Assembly (NCBI GenBank): GCA_964506245.1 | Contig: CAZDKK010000010.1 | Coordinates: forward strand, 41,952-105,951 | Source: CAZDKK01 sp964506245 | GTDB lineage: Bacteria > Eisenbacteria > RBG-16-71-46 > CAIMUX01 > WJJG01 | DNA length: 64,000 nt | Direction: 5' to 3' | Shown: positions 7,923 to 18,500 of the stretch, in pieces | Numbering within the stretch: the stretch's first letter is position 1 | Layout of the letters: every line of letters begins with the position of its first letter | Made by a program: the position numbers and the translations under genes | The notes under the pieces: model-generated | Told to the model about the DNA's origin: nothing | Database searches by the model: none | The model's input: the letters and a program-made list of their open reading frames with translations, nothing else

Positions 7923-9674
7923 ATGAAGCTCGATGTCACCTATCACAAGCACGACGTGGTTGTGGTCGGAGCGGGCATCGCTGGCCTCTACTCGGCGCTC
8001 AAGACCAGCGCCGATGTGGACACCGCGGTGCTGAGCAAGGTCTATCCCACGCGGTCGCACTCGGGCGCCGCCCAGGGTGGATGCGCCGCCTCGCTCGGGA
8101 ACATGATGGAGGACCACTGGCAGTGGCACCTCTACGACACCGTGCGCGGCAGCGACTTCCTGGGAGATCAGGATGCCCAGGAGCTGCTGGTCCGCGACGC
8201 CGTGCCGGTGATGTACGAGATGGAGCACCTGGGGGTCCCGTTCTCGCGTACCGAGGAGGGTCGCATCGCCCAGCGTCCCTTCGGCGGCCACTTCGGCAAC
8301 TTCGGCAAGTCCCCGATGAGCCGCTCCTGCTACGCCGCCGACCGCACCGGCCATGTCCAGCTCCACACGCTCTACGAGCAGTGCCTCAAGAACGAGGTGC
8401 GCTTCTACAACGAGTTCTACGCCCTGTCGCTCATCATGGACGGGGGCGTCTGCAAGGGCGTCGTGGCCTGGGACATCCAGCACGGCGGCCTGCACGTCTT
8501 CCAGGCCCGCGCCGTGCACATCGCGACGGGCGGCTACGCGCGCTGCTGGAAGATCACCTCGAACGCGATGTCCAACACCGGGGACGGGCTGACGCTGGTG
8601 ATGCGTCAGGGGCTGCCCCTCGAGGACATGGAGTTCGTGCAGTTCCACCCGACCGGCCTGTGGAAGCACGGGATCCTCGTCTCCGAGGCGGCGCGCGGCG
8701 AGGGCGGGTACCTGATCAACGACAAGGGCGAGCGCTTCATGGAGCGTTACGCCAAGGCCAAGATGGAGCTGGCCCCGCGCGACGTCGTCTCGCGTGCCGA
8801 GCAGACGGAGATCGACGAGGGGCGCGGCATCGGCGGGCAGGACTGCATCCACCTCGACCTGCGCCACCTCGGCCGGGAGCTCATCCTGGAGCGGCTGCCG
8901 CAGGTGCGCGAGCTGGCGATCAAGTTCATGGGGCTGGATATGATCACCGACCCGATCCCCATCCAGCCCACCTCACACTACTCGATGGGCGGCATCCCCA
9001 CCAATCTCGACACGCAGGTGCTCCACGGCAAGACCAACGCGGACGCGGTGCCGGGGCTCTACTCCTCGGGCGAGTGCGCCTGCGTCTCGGTCCACGGCGC
9101 CAACCGCCTGGGCACCAACTCGACGCTCGAATGCGCGGTCTACGGGCGACTGGCGGGCATCCGTATGCTGGACTACGTCCGCGGGATGGGCGGCGCGGAG
9201 GACTTGCCCGAGGACGCCGAGGGCATGGCGCGCGAGGAGGTCGAGCACCTGCTCTCGACCTCCGGGACGAAAGGTGTGCGGCCGGTGGAGATGCGCGAGC
9301 GGCTGCAGGCGTCGATGTCCAAGAACGTCGCCGTCTACCGCAACGAGAAGGGGCTCAAGGAGCAGATGGCCGTCTGCGAGGAGCTGCGCGAGCAGTACCG
9401 CCGGGTGACGATCGACGACGGCGGCGTGGCGGCCAACACCGACCTCCTGGAGGCGATCGAGCTGGGACACATGCTCGACTACAGCTACGTGATCACGCGC
9501 TGCGCGCTCGAGCGCACCGAGTGTCGCGGGGCGCACTGGCGCGTCGATCATCCGGGGCGCAACGACAAAGAATGGCTCAAGCACACGCTGGCCTGGCTGA
9601 AGGGCAACGAGATCCGGCTCGACTACAAGCCGGTCGTGATCACCCGGCACCAGCCGGAGGAGCGGAAGTACTAG
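7923..9674 (+). CDS. sdhA: Succinate dehydrogenase flavoprotein subunit
   Basis: 583 residues, the usual SdhA length. The N-terminal FAD fold is VVVVGAGIAGLYSAL. The RSHSGAAQGGCAASLGN segment carries the histidine for covalent FAD. EFVQFHPTGL and HGANRLGTNS contain dicarboxylate-binding and catalytic histidine/arginine residues. It oxidises succinate to fumarate on the cytoplasmic side of the membrane and hands electrons to SdhB. Direction (succinate dehydrogenase or fumarate reductase) cannot be settled from sequence; the operon order C-D-A-B favours the dehydrogenase. Confidence 0.92.
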   Translation: MKLDVTYHKHDVVVVGAGIAGLYSALKTSADVDTAVLSKVYPTRSHSGAAQGGCAASLGNMMEDHWQWHLYDTVRGSDFLGDQDAQELLVRDAVPVMYEMEHLGVPFSRTEEGRIAQRPFGGHFGNFGKSPMSRSCYAADRTGHVQLHTLYEQCLKNEVRFYNEFYALSLIMDGGVCKGVVAWDIQHGGLHVFQARAVHIATGGYARCWKITSNAMSNTGDGLTLVMRQGLPLEDMEFVQFHPTGLWKHGILVSEAARGEGGYLINDKGERFMERYAKAKMELAPRDVVSRAEQTEIDEGRGIGGQDCIHLDLRHLGRELILERLPQVRELAIKFMGLDMITDPIPIQPTSHYSMGGIPTNLDTQVLHGKTNADAVPGLYSSGECACVSVHGANRLGTNSTLECAVYGRLAGIRMLDYVRGMGGAEDLPEDAEGMAREEVEHLLSTSGTKGVRPVEMRERLQASMSKNVAVYRNEKGLKEQMAVCEELREQYRRVTIDDGGVAANTDLLEAIELGHMLDYSYVITRCALERTECRGAHWRVDHPGRNDKEWLKHTLAWLKGNEIRLDYKPVVITRHQPEERKY

Positions 9675-9740
9675 ACGGCAAAACGGGGCGCGCGGCTCGG
9701 GGCGGGTCCCGTAAGCAGGCTTGGGACGGGGGAGATGACG

Positions 9741-10442
9741 ATGGAGAGGACCTTCCGGATCTTCAGGTTCAATCCTCAGACCGACAAGGAGCCGCGCTAC
9801 GACGCCTTCACCATCGAGGTCGAACCGACCTGGACGGTGCTCGACGCGCTCAACCAGATCAAGTGGCACCATGACGGCACCCTCGTCTACCGGCGTTCCT
9901 GCCGGCACGGCATCTGCGGATCCTGCGCGATGATGATCAACGGCAAGAACGACCTGGCCTGCGAGCTGCAGATCGCGTCGCTGAAAGGCGTGATCACGGT
10001 CGAGCCGCTCAAGGAATTCCCGGTGCTGCGGGATCTGATGGTCGACCAGGAGGAGTTCTTTGACAAGCTGCGGCTCATCAAGCCCTGGCTGATCAACCAC
10101 ACCGCGCCGCCGACCGACAAGGAGCGGCTGCAGAGTCAGGCGGACCGCAAGGTCATCGAGGGTTTCTGGGAGTGCATCCTGTGCGGCGCGTGCACCTCCT
10201 CCTGTCCGGCCTACTGGGACAACCCGGGCTTCCTCGGGCCGGCCGCGCTGCTCAAGGCTTTCCGCTACGTGGGCGACACACGCGATGAAGGGCTCGACGA
10301 ACGCGCCGGAATCCTCGACAGCAAGATCGGGGTGTGGCGGTGCCACACGATCTTCAACTGCGTCGAGGCCTGCCCGAAGTCGCTCAATCCGACGGATGCG
10401 ATCGTGCGCCTGCGCCGGAGGCTGATCGCCGAGAAGCTGTAG
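9741..10442 (+). CDS. sdhB: Succinate dehydrogenase iron-sulfur subunit
   Basis: 233 residues from ATG 9741, chosen because GGGGGAG lies six bases upstream; ATG 9735 would touch the ribosome site. The N-terminal ferredoxin domain has CRHGICGSC for [2Fe-2S]. The C-terminal domain has CILCGACTSSCP and CVEACP for the [4Fe-4S] and [3Fe-4S] clusters. It relays electrons from FAD to the membrane subunits. It closes the sdhCDAB operon, 66 bp after sdhA. Confidence 0.92.
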   Translation: MERTFRIFRFNPQTDKEPRYDAFTIEVEPTWTVLDALNQIKWHHDGTLVYRRSCRHGICGSCAMMINGKNDLACELQIASLKGVITVEPLKEFPVLRDLMVDQEEFFDKLRLIKPWLINHTAPPTDKERLQSQADRKVIEGFWECILCGACTSSCPAYWDNPGFLGPAALLKAFRYVGDTRDEGLDERAGILDSKIGVWRCHTIFNCVEACPKSLNPTDAIVRLRRRLIAEKL

Positions 10443-10563
10443 ACCGCGGAACGAAACATCCTGGTGACCCCGGGGCAACTCAATCCCCTCGAATGAGATG
10501 GCCCGGAGCCACTCGCTTTCCGTGCCCAAACGCCGGCCACTTCCCCGGGCGGCGGCGAATCGC

Positions 10564-10630
10564 CACCGCCGTGCACCCGCGCCGCGCGTCCACCCCGTGC
10601 ACCCGCGTCGTGCATCCACCCCGTGCAGCC
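10564..10630 (+). repeat. About 2.5 copies of a 26-27 bp imperfect tandem repeat
   Basis: Units begin at 10564, 10591 and 10617, each starting CACC-CCGTGCA and differing at a few bases; the third is incomplete. It lies in the ~290-bp gap between sdhB and the gapN-like gene, just upstream of a possible promoter. Nothing else is recognised in that gap. Confidence 0.6.
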
Positions 10631-10634
10631 ATTC

Positions 10635-10664
10635 TTGCCCCCCCGGTGATCCAGGGAGTAGACT
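10635..10664 (+). promoter_or_regulatory. Possible promoter of the gapN-like gene
   Basis: TTGCCC (10635-10640) and TAGACT (10659-10664) are 18 bp apart and about 70 bp upstream of the start codon. Each matches its consensus at four positions, so support is moderate. Confidence 0.35.
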
Positions 10665-10735
10665 CGACCTAGCCCCCGGAGCACGGACTTCCGCTGCCTC
10701 TCATCCATGCCTTGGACAGGAAGGGAGACGCCGAC

Positions 10736-12358
10736 ATGGCGGGCGTACGGTCCGCGGCGATCCTGCCGCCGGAGAGCGCGATACCGGAGAGGTGGCGCAT
10801 CCCCGCGCGCATCGACCAGCGTCAGTATCTCTGCAGTGGCGTCGTCAGGGAGTGGACAGGACCGCAGCAAGACGTGCTCTCCCCGCTGTGCGACGCAACC
10901 GGCGGCGGCGTTCGGCGAAGGAGCATCGGCGGCTACCCCCTGCTCGGAGAGCCGCAAGCCCTGGAAGCGCTCGCCGCGGCCCGCCGCGCCTACGACGACG
11001 GCCGCGGGGCGTGGCCGACCATGTCCGTCGAGGAACGCATCGGGCATCTGGAGGCCTTCGCCTATCGCATGGCGGAGAAGCGAGAGGATGTCGTCAGACT
11101 CCTGATGTGGGAGATCGGGAAGACGCTCCCCGACGCCGAGAAGGAATTCGACCGGACCGTCGACTACATCCGGGACACCATCGGCGCGTTGAAGGAGCTC
11201 GATCGCGTATCATCGCGCTTCGTCATCGAACAAGGTGTGATCGGCCAGATTCGCCGCGCTCCGCTTGGCGTTGTGCTCTGCATGGGGCCCTTCAACTACC
11301 CGCTCAATGAGACCTTCACCACGCTGATCCCCGCGCTGATCATGGGCAACACGGTGATCTTCAAGCCGCCCAAGATCGGCGTACTGCTCCACCACCCGCT
11401 GCTCGAGGCGTTTCGAGATGCATTTCCCCCAGGGGTGGTCAACACGGTCTACGGCGACGGGGAGAAGGTGATCGGTCCGCTGATGGCGTCCGGGGGAATC
11501 GATGTGCTGGCGTTCATCGGAAGCAGTCGCGTCGCCGACATCCTGAAGCGCCAACATCCGAAGCCGCATCGCCTGCGCTGCATCCTCGGGCTCGAAGCGA
11601 AGAACCCGGGGATCGTCCTGCGGGACGCCGACCTGGATCACACGGTGAGGGAATGTGTGCTCGGCGCGCTCTCTTACAACGGCCAGCGCTGCACCGCCCT
11701 CAAGATGCTCTTCGTCCATCGGGACATCGCCGACACCTTCATCGCGCGCTTCACCAACGCCGTGGACGCCCTGGTGGGCGGAATGCCGTGGGAAGCCGGC
11801 GTCGACATCACCGCCTTGCCGGAACCCGACAAGACGAGCTACCTCACGGCATTGATCGAGGATGCCCGTGACCAGGGGGCAGGAGTGGTCAATCGGGGCG
11901 GGGGTGCCGTGGAGCACACCTTCATGTCTCCCGCAGTGGTCTATCCCGTCAGGCCTAGGATGAGGCTGTATTCCGAGGAGCAATTCGGCCCCGTGGTCCC
12001 GATTGCGCCCTTCGCAGAGATCGATGAGCCGATGAGGTACGTGATCGAGTCGAACTACGGACAGCAGGTCAGCCTGTTCGGGAACGATCCGCAGGTCATC
12101 GCCGAGTTGATCGATCCCCTGGTGAATCAGGTGTGTCGGGTCAACATCAACTGCCAGTGCCAGCGCGGGCCCGACACCTTTCCCTTCACCGGCCGCAAGG
12201 ACTCCGCCGAGGGCACGCTGTCGGTGTCCGACGCGCTGAGAGTCTTCAGCATACGGACGCTGGTTGCGGCCAAGGAGAGCGAAGCGAACAGACGGATCAT
12301 CAAATCCATCGTCACAGACAGAGGCTCCAGGTTTCTTTCGACGGATTTCGTCCTGTAA
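10736..12358 (+). CDS. gapN: NADP-dependent non-phosphorylating glyceraldehyde-3-phosphate dehydrogenase (ALDH family)
   Basis: 540 residues from ATG 10736, which follows AGGAAGGGAG at good spacing; a TTG 24 bp earlier is less likely. The aldehyde dehydrogenase core is clear: PLGVVLCMGPFNYPLNET, catalytic Glu287 in LGLEAKN, catalytic Cys319 in NGQRCTALK, and EEQFGPVVPI. The FNYPLNET segment and the FPFTGRKDS end fit GapN-type enzymes, which oxidise glyceraldehyde-3-phosphate directly to 3-phosphoglycerate with NADP and bypass ATP formation. It has its own putative promoter after sdhB. Another ALDH specificity remains possible. Confidence 0.78.
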   Translation: MAGVRSAAILPPESAIPERWRIPARIDQRQYLCSGVVREWTGPQQDVLSPLCDATGGGVRRRSIGGYPLLGEPQALEALAAARRAYDDGRGAWPTMSVEERIGHLEAFAYRMAEKREDVVRLLMWEIGKTLPDAEKEFDRTVDYIRDTIGALKELDRVSSRFVIEQGVIGQIRRAPLGVVLCMGPFNYPLNETFTTLIPALIMGNTVIFKPPKIGVLLHHPLLEAFRDAFPPGVVNTVYGDGEKVIGPLMASGGIDVLAFIGSSRVADILKRQHPKPHRLRCILGLEAKNPGIVLRDADLDHTVRECVLGALSYNGQRCTALKMLFVHRDIADTFIARFTNAVDALVGGMPWEAGVDITALPEPDKTSYLTALIEDARDQGAGVVNRGGGAVEHTFMSPAVVYPVRPRMRLYSEEQFGPVVPIAPFAEIDEPMRYVIESNYGQQVSLFGNDPQVIAELIDPLVNQVCRVNINCQCQRGPDTFPFTGRKDSAEGTLSVSDALRVFSIRTLVAAKESEANRRIIKSIVTDRGSRFLSTDFVL

Positions 12359-12450
12359 TCGGAACGGTCCAACGAGGAGGATTCATGCGGCGGCCCGCCC
12401 CGCCGCCTGATCCGCAGCGTTGGGGGAATCCAACAGAGAGGAGGTCGCTC

Positions 12451-14085
12451 ATGTCATCGAAGTCACTTGCAGCACTCATCCTCTTCCCCCTGATGATGCT
12501 GGCAGCAGAGTCAACCTACGCATCGGATGCGCGCACGGTTCTGAGACCCGGCCCGACTGGGGTCGACGTGATCGAGGAAACCGGCACGCAGCAGGTCCTG
12601 CTCGCACCCATCGCCGAGCGCCAACCGGCCGAGGCTGGGCGAGCGGGTCTGGAGGAGATCTGGCATCGCCACTACACCGACGCGACCTACACGACCACGG
12701 CGATCTGCGGTGCCAGTGGCGTGATCGCCGCCGGGACCTATCTCAATCCGCCCAAACAGGTGGAGGTTGTCCCCATCGAAGGTTCGGGAACTCCGAACTG
12801 GACCTACGCGGGGACCGAGTTCTACGTCGATGCATCCCGAGACGGGTCGATCATCGCAGCGGTCGACTACAATCAACCCGCCCTGACCGTGACCGTCCAT
12901 TGCTGGGAGGCCGGCTCCGCGGTGCCGCTTTGGTCGACGACGATCTCCAACGCAAGTCGCGGCTCGTCCCGGACGGTGGACGTCTCCGCCGATGGTTCGA
13001 CCATCGCGGTGCTCGTGACGATGCAAACGGGAAGTCCCGCCGCCCGTCTCTACCTCTTCAGCCCCGCCTCATCGACGCCGCTCGGGATCTTCGATGGACC
13101 GGGGGGATTTGCGCGCAACGTCTCGCTGGGCGACGACGGGCGCTTCGCCGCCTTCATCGGCCTGGCCACGATGTACGTCGTCGATCGCGACCTCGGCACG
13201 ATCCGCTGGAGCGGCAGCATGGGAGCCTCCAGCGACCCGGTTGCCATCTCGACCGACGGCAACTACCTGGCCTACGGCTGGACCACCCTCAAGATGCTGC
13301 AGTGGAACGGGCAGATCTACACCACCGTCTGGATCGCCACGGGGGGCACCTTCTCCCTGGGAACCTGCGCCTTCTCCGGCGACAACCAGACCTGCATTTC
13401 GGGATGGTACCGCAACGACTTCCGGCAGAACCGCATACGCCCCTTTGCCGTGACCTCTAGCACGCCGCTCTGGACGTATGACTATGTCCAGTCGAACGGC
13501 GTGTATCAGGAGACCCCGTACGATATCGCTGTCACGCCGGCGGGGGACTTCTTCGTCGTGGGCGGTTGGGGCGACATCGAGAACCTGAATCCCGAGGTGC
13601 AGCTCTTCAGCCGCGAACAGCCCGCGCCGCTGGCCACCTTTGACACGCCGGGTTCGATGTTCGATGTGGACCTGCGCGGCGGTGCGACGGGATTGATCAT
13701 CACGGCCGCCGGGAAGGCGGTCCACGGCAACCAGACCGGGCGCGGCGGCGACTGCTACTCGCTGCGCTACGGGGACCCCGCCGGGGTGGCGGAGACAGGA
13801 ACCGAACCGGCGGCGCTCTGGTTCGAGACCGTTCCGAGTCCGTTCCGCGCCGGCGCCGGCTTCGGTCTGGCGCTGGCGGAGGCGCAACCGGTGCGTGTGT
13901 CGCTCTACGCCGCCGACGGCAGGCAAGTGCGGGTCCTGGCGGACAGAAACTTCGCGGCCGGCCGGCACAGGCTGAGCTGGGACGGTCGCGACGAGAGGGG
14001 GAGCGAGGTTCCCGCGGGCATGTACCTGCTGCGCCTGGAGGGACCCGGCCGCGAGGCCGTGGCTCGGGCCCTCGTGGTGCGGTGA
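12451..14085 (+). CDS. Exported beta-propeller-like protein with FlgD-like sorting domain
   Basis: 544 residues. ATG 12451 follows GAGAGGAGG and opens a signal peptide (SLAALILFPLMMLAAES). The body carries repeated blade-like strands such as DGSIIAAVDY, DGSTIAVLV, DDGRFAAFIG and DGNYLAYGW, the pattern of WD40/quinoprotein propellers, so a binding rather than catalytic role is likely. The C-terminus (from about 455) is a FlgD-like domain with LSWDGRDERG and an ALVVR end. No metal, quinone or catalytic motif is evident and the ligand is unknown. Confidence 0.7.
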   Translation: MSSKSLAALILFPLMMLAAESTYASDARTVLRPGPTGVDVIEETGTQQVLLAPIAERQPAEAGRAGLEEIWHRHYTDATYTTTAICGASGVIAAGTYLNPPKQVEVVPIEGSGTPNWTYAGTEFYVDASRDGSIIAAVDYNQPALTVTVHCWEAGSAVPLWSTTISNASRGSSRTVDVSADGSTIAVLVTMQTGSPAARLYLFSPASSTPLGIFDGPGGFARNVSLGDDGRFAAFIGLATMYVVDRDLGTIRWSGSMGASSDPVAISTDGNYLAYGWTTLKMLQWNGQIYTTVWIATGGTFSLGTCAFSGDNQTCISGWYRNDFRQNRIRPFAVTSSTPLWTYDYVQSNGVYQETPYDIAVTPAGDFFVVGGWGDIENLNPEVQLFSREQPAPLATFDTPGSMFDVDLRGGATGLIITAAGKAVHGNQTGRGGDCYSLRYGDPAGVAETGTEPAALWFETVPSPFRAGAGFGLALAEAQPVRVSLYAADGRQVRVLADRNFAAGRHRLSWDGRDERGSEVPAGMYLLRLEGPGREAVARALVVR

Positions 14086-14194
14086 GACACGCGGCCGGCC
14101 GATCGCGCGGTTGGGAGGCCAGGGGCTTCGGCGACCCGCTGAGAACCTCTCGATCGAGCCGCTCGGCAGCCGGCGGCGCGAGCGCTGGGTGGGC

Positions 14195-14221
14195 GGGGGT
14201 CCGGTTGGGTACCGGACCCCC
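14195..14221 (+). terminator. Strong hairpin downstream of the propeller gene
   Basis: GGGGGTCCGGT (14195-14205) and ACCGGACCCCC (14211-14221) form a perfect 11-bp stem with a 5-nt loop, 110 bp after the stop codon. No T tract follows. It separates the sorted-protein gene from the efflux operon in the otherwise empty 14086-14383 gap. Confidence 0.6.
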
Positions 14222-14260
14222 GAACCTCTGTAGCCCCTTCTTCTCCCCTCCCGCCCGCGC

Positions 14261-14266
14261 TATACT
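14261..14266 (+). promoter_or_regulatory. Possible -10 box of the efflux operon
   Basis: TATACT matches TATAAT at five positions and lies about 118 bp upstream of the adaptor gene, after the hairpin. No convincing -35 hexamer is visible, so the call is weak. Confidence 0.3.
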
Positions 14267-14383
14267 CCTCATTTGTTCCTTTCACCCGGCCTCGGGTCCG
14301 CCCGGCCCGTGCACATCGGTGCAGAACATCCTGCGGGCCGCAAGACGCGGTCGCCCCCGAGCGACCGGCTGATGGAAGATACG

Positions 14384-15559
14384 ATGAGAAGAAGGATTCT
14401 CTACGGCCTCGCTCTCCTCCTCGTCGCCGCGTTGGCCGTCCGCCTGGTGCTGATGCTGACCAAGGGCTCAGCGGGTGGTCCGGCCGGCGGGGGGCGGCCG
14501 CCCGTGGCGGTCGAGATCGACTCGGTCCGCATCGGGGCCATCCAGGAGGTCCGCCAGTTCACGGGCACGGTTCATCCCGTGAACCGCTACATTGTCTCCC
14601 CGAAGCTCTCCGGTCGTATCGTACGGATCCAAAAGAACATAGGCGATTCGGTGCGGCGTGGTGAGCTGCTCGCTCAGCTCGACGATGACGAGTACCAGCA
14701 GGCGGTCCGCGAGGCGGAGGCGAACCTGAAGATCGCCCAGGCTTCCCTGGCCGAAGCCGAGAGCCAACTGCTGCTCGCGAGTCAGGAGCTGGAGCGTGTG
14801 CAGCAGCTCAAGGACAGGGGTTTTGCCTCGGCCTCCGAGTATGACGCCGCCACGATGACCCACGAGGCCCAGGGATCACGCCTGACGCTCGCCCGCGCAT
14901 TGGTCGATCAGCGCGAGGCTGCCCTCAATTCGGCCCGCATCCGCCTCGACTACACCCGACTCACCGCGCCCGAGCCGGGTTTCGTCGGCGAGCGTTTCGT
15001 CGACGAGGGAGAGCTGCTGGCACCCAACGCGCCAGTCCTTTCCGTGGTCGAGATCGACGAGGTGTTCGTCCGAACGACCATCGTGGAGCGCGACTACGGC
15101 CGCCTGAACATCGGCCAGCCGGCCGAGGTCGAGGTCGACGCGTACCCCGGCCGCCGCTTCGTGGGACGGGTGGCGCGCATCGCGCCGATGCTCGACGAGG
15201 CCTCGCGCATGGCCCCGATGGAGGTCGAGGTGGCCAATGAGGCGCTGGATCTGAAGCCCGGCATGTTCGCCCGGGCAGAGGTGGTCCTGGCGGAGCGCGA
15301 CTCCGCCCGCCTGGCGCCGGCCAGCGCCGTCGTCGATCGCGCGGGGGAGCGCATCGTCTTTCTCGTCGACCTGGAGCAGAAGACCGTCCGGCAGATCCCG
15401 GTCGTGGTGGGAATCACGAACGCTGAAACGGTGGAGATCCTCTCGCCCGCGATCACGGGCGCAGTCGTGACACTTGGGCAGCACCTGCTCGCCGACGGCA
15501 GCTCGGTGATCCTGCCGGGCGCTGCCGCTTCCGCGCGCCCCGGGGGCCCGCGCCCATGA
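14384..15559 (+). CDS. RND efflux periplasmic adaptor (membrane fusion protein)
   Basis: 391 residues from ATG 14384, which has GGAAG five bases upstream; ATG 14372 is an alternative. One N-terminal membrane segment (ILYGLALLLVAALAVRLVLML) is followed by a lipoyl half-motif (VSPKLSGRIVRI, then GDSVRRGELLAQLDDDEY), a coiled-coil hairpin rich in Ala/Glu/Gln near 100-190, and a beta-barrel region. It bridges the inner-membrane pump and outer-membrane channel. Its TGA stop overlaps the ATG of the pump gene (ATGA), indicating translational coupling. Confidence 0.88.
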   Translation: MRRRILYGLALLLVAALAVRLVLMLTKGSAGGPAGGGRPPVAVEIDSVRIGAIQEVRQFTGTVHPVNRYIVSPKLSGRIVRIQKNIGDSVRRGELLAQLDDDEYQQAVREAEANLKIAQASLAEAESQLLLASQELERVQQLKDRGFASASEYDAATMTHEAQGSRLTLARALVDQREAALNSARIRLDYTRLTAPEPGFVGERFVDEGELLAPNAPVLSVVEIDEVFVRTTIVERDYGRLNIGQPAEVEVDAYPGRRFVGRVARIAPMLDEASRMAPMEVEVANEALDLKPGMFARAEVVLAERDSARLAPASAVVDRAGERIVFLVDLEQKTVRQIPVVVGITNAETVEILSPAITGAVVTLGQHLLADGSSVILPGAAASARPGGPRP

Positions 15560-18500
15560 GTCTCGCGCAGGGCCCGATTCAGCGCCCCATCCTGACGACG
15601 ATGGTCTATCTCGTGATCATCACCGTCGGGCTGATTTCCCTCTCGCGGCTCTCGGTCGACCTCATGCCCGAGATCACGTATCCGTCCATCTCGGTCATCA
15701 CCAATTACGGCAACGTGGGCCCCCAGGAAATGGAGGAGCTGGTCACCCGGCCCATCGAGCAGTCGCTCGCCGCCGTGCAGGGCGTCGAGGAGATCACCTC
15801 GAGCTCCTCCGAGGGCCGCAGCCGCGTGCGCGTTGCATTCACCTGGGGCACCGATCTCGAGGCGGCCTCGAACGATGTCCGCGACCGGATCGACCGTGTC
15901 CTCGGCGCGCTGCCCGAGGACATCGAGCGGCCGATGATCCGCAAGTTTGACATCTCCGCTTTCCCCGTCGTCATCCTCGCGGTCGCCAGCGACTTGAATC
16001 CAGTCGATGTGCGGCGGCTCGTCGAGGACCAGGTGGCGTACCGGCTCGAGCGCACTCCCGGCGTCGCCGCGGTCGACATCGGGGGGGGACTCAACCGCGA
16101 GGTCCACATCGATCTGCACGCGGCCAAGCTGAAGGCGCTCGGCCTTTCGCCGGCTGACGTTCTGGCAGCGCTGCGGAGAGAGAACCGCAATGTGCCCGCC
16201 GGGCTCTACGAGCGCGGCAACCTGGAGGTCCTCGTTCGCACTCAGGGCGAATTCCGCTCGCTCGACGAGATCCGCGCGACCTCGGTCGCGAGCCGTCAGG
16301 GGGCGGAAATCCGCATCGGAGACGTCGCCGATGTGCAGGACTCCTGGGAGGAGGTGCGCCAGTTCATCCGCGTCAACGGACGGCCGGCGATCCGTATGGC
16401 GATCAACAAGCAGTCCGGGGCCAACACCGTCAACGTGGTCGAGGCAGTGCGGGCCGAGGTCGAGCGCATCAATCGCGACATGCCGCAGCTCACGATCCTT
16501 CCGATCATCGACACCTCGGAGTACATCAAGCGTTCGATCAACAACGTGGGCAACTCGGCGTTGGTGGGCGGACTGCTGGCGATCCTCATCCTCTTCCTCT
16601 TCCTGCGCAATGTCTCCAGCACGTTGATCATCGGGACGGCGATTCCGATCTCGGTCATCGCCACCTTCGGGCTGATGTACTTCGGCGGATTCACTCTGAA
16701 CATCATCACCTTCGGCGCGCTGGCCCTCGGGATTGGCATGATCGTCGACTGCGCCATCGTCGTCCTGGAGAATGTCTACCGCCATCGCGAGGCCGGATTG
16801 GGGGCCAAAGAGAGTTCTCTGATCGGCGCCTCCGAGGTCTCGGGGGCGATTGTTGCCAGCACGCTGACGACGGTGGTCGTCTTCTTTCCCGTGCTGTTCA
16901 TTCGCGGCATGAGCGGCATCATGTTCAAGCAGATGGCTTACGTGGTCTCCTTCTCGCTCTTCTGCTCGCTCATGGTCGCCCTGACTCTCGTGCCCATGCT
17001 CACCTCGCGCTTCCTGCGCTATACGCCCCCCGAGCACCGGCAGGGCGAGTCGCGCTTGCACCGCATCTATGCGACCAGTGAAGCCGCCTTTCGGGAGATC
17101 GAAGCCAACTATGGTCGGGTGCTCGCCTGGGCGCTGCACCACAGGCGCGCGGTGTCGCTGGGTGCGCTCGGGCTCTTCATCCTCTCGGTCGTCCTTGTGC
17201 GCTTCATCGGCGTCGAGCTCATGCCCCAGGCAGACGAAGGGGAGGTGCGCGTCAGTCTCGAGATGGCCGTTGGGACCCGACCGGAGGTGATCAACCGTAC
17301 GGCGATGGTGGTCGAGGAGACGATCCGGCGCGAGGTGCCCGAACTCGATCGTCTGTTTGCCCACGCCGGCGGCGGGGGCTTCCACTCGGCCGGGGGGCAC
17401 ACGGCCGAAGTGCGCGCCGTCCTCGTCCCCAAGGCGAAGCGCCAGCGCAGCAGCGAAGAGGTGGCGAACGCGCTGCGCCGCTCGCTCGCCGGACTGCCCG
17501 GGGTGACGGTGCGCACGCGGGCCGGTGAGGGCCTCTTCCTGCTCTCCATGGTTTCTGGCTCAGAGGACAACATCAGCGTCGAGGTGCGCGGCTACGATCT
17601 GGGGACAGCCCAGCAGCTCGCCGGGTTGGTCGATCAGGTCGTCAGGGCAGTGCCGGGAATCACGGACACGCGCATCAGCCGCCAGGAGGGCAGTCCCGAG
17701 CAGACGATCCGCATCGATCGCGACAAGGCGGCCGATCTGGGGCTGAGTGTGGAGGCGATCGGCGAAGTACTGGAAACGGCGGTCGGCGGGACCTACGCCT
17801 CCTACTACCGCGAGAGTGGCGAGGAGTACCGCATCCTGGTCCGCCTGAGCGAAGAGGACCGCAAGGAGCTGGCGGAGCTGCTCGACCTGACCGTCGTCAA
17901 CAATCGCGGCCAGTCGGTCGTGCTGCGCAACGTTGTCACCGCTGTTCCGCAGGAAGGCCCGGTGAGCCTCGAACGTAAGGATCAGGAACGCATCATCACC
18001 GTGACGGCGAACTTCACCGGCCGTGATCTGGGCTCGATCGTGCGCGACATTCGCGCGGGCCTGCGCTCGATTCCGGTTCCACGCGACTTCTCGATCCAGC
18101 TCGGGCAGGAGTACGAAGAGCAGCAGAAGGCCTTTCGGGAGCTGATGTTCGGTCTGATCCTCGCGCTGGTTCTGATCTACATGGTGATGGCCGGGCAGTT
18201 CGAGTCGTTCCGCGATCCGTTTATCGTGCTCTTCTCGATTCCCATGGCGCTGATCGGCGTCACCTTCACCATGATTCTGACCGGCACGATCTTCAGCATG
18301 CAGGCCTTCATCGGTTGCATCATGCTCGCTGGCATCGTGGTCAACAATGCCATCCTGCTGGTCGACTACACCAACCAGCTGCGGCGCCGCGATGGGCTGC
18401 CGCTGATGGAGGCCATCCGCCTGTCCGGCTCGCGTCGCCTGCGCCCGATCCTCATGACGACGCTCACGACCGTGCTGGGCCTGGTGCCGCTCTCCTTCGG

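Noticed and set aside
15094..17400. Minus-strand open frame of 768 codons
   Set aside because: Antisense shadow of the adaptor and RND pump genes; His/Asp/Arg-rich translation without any domain.
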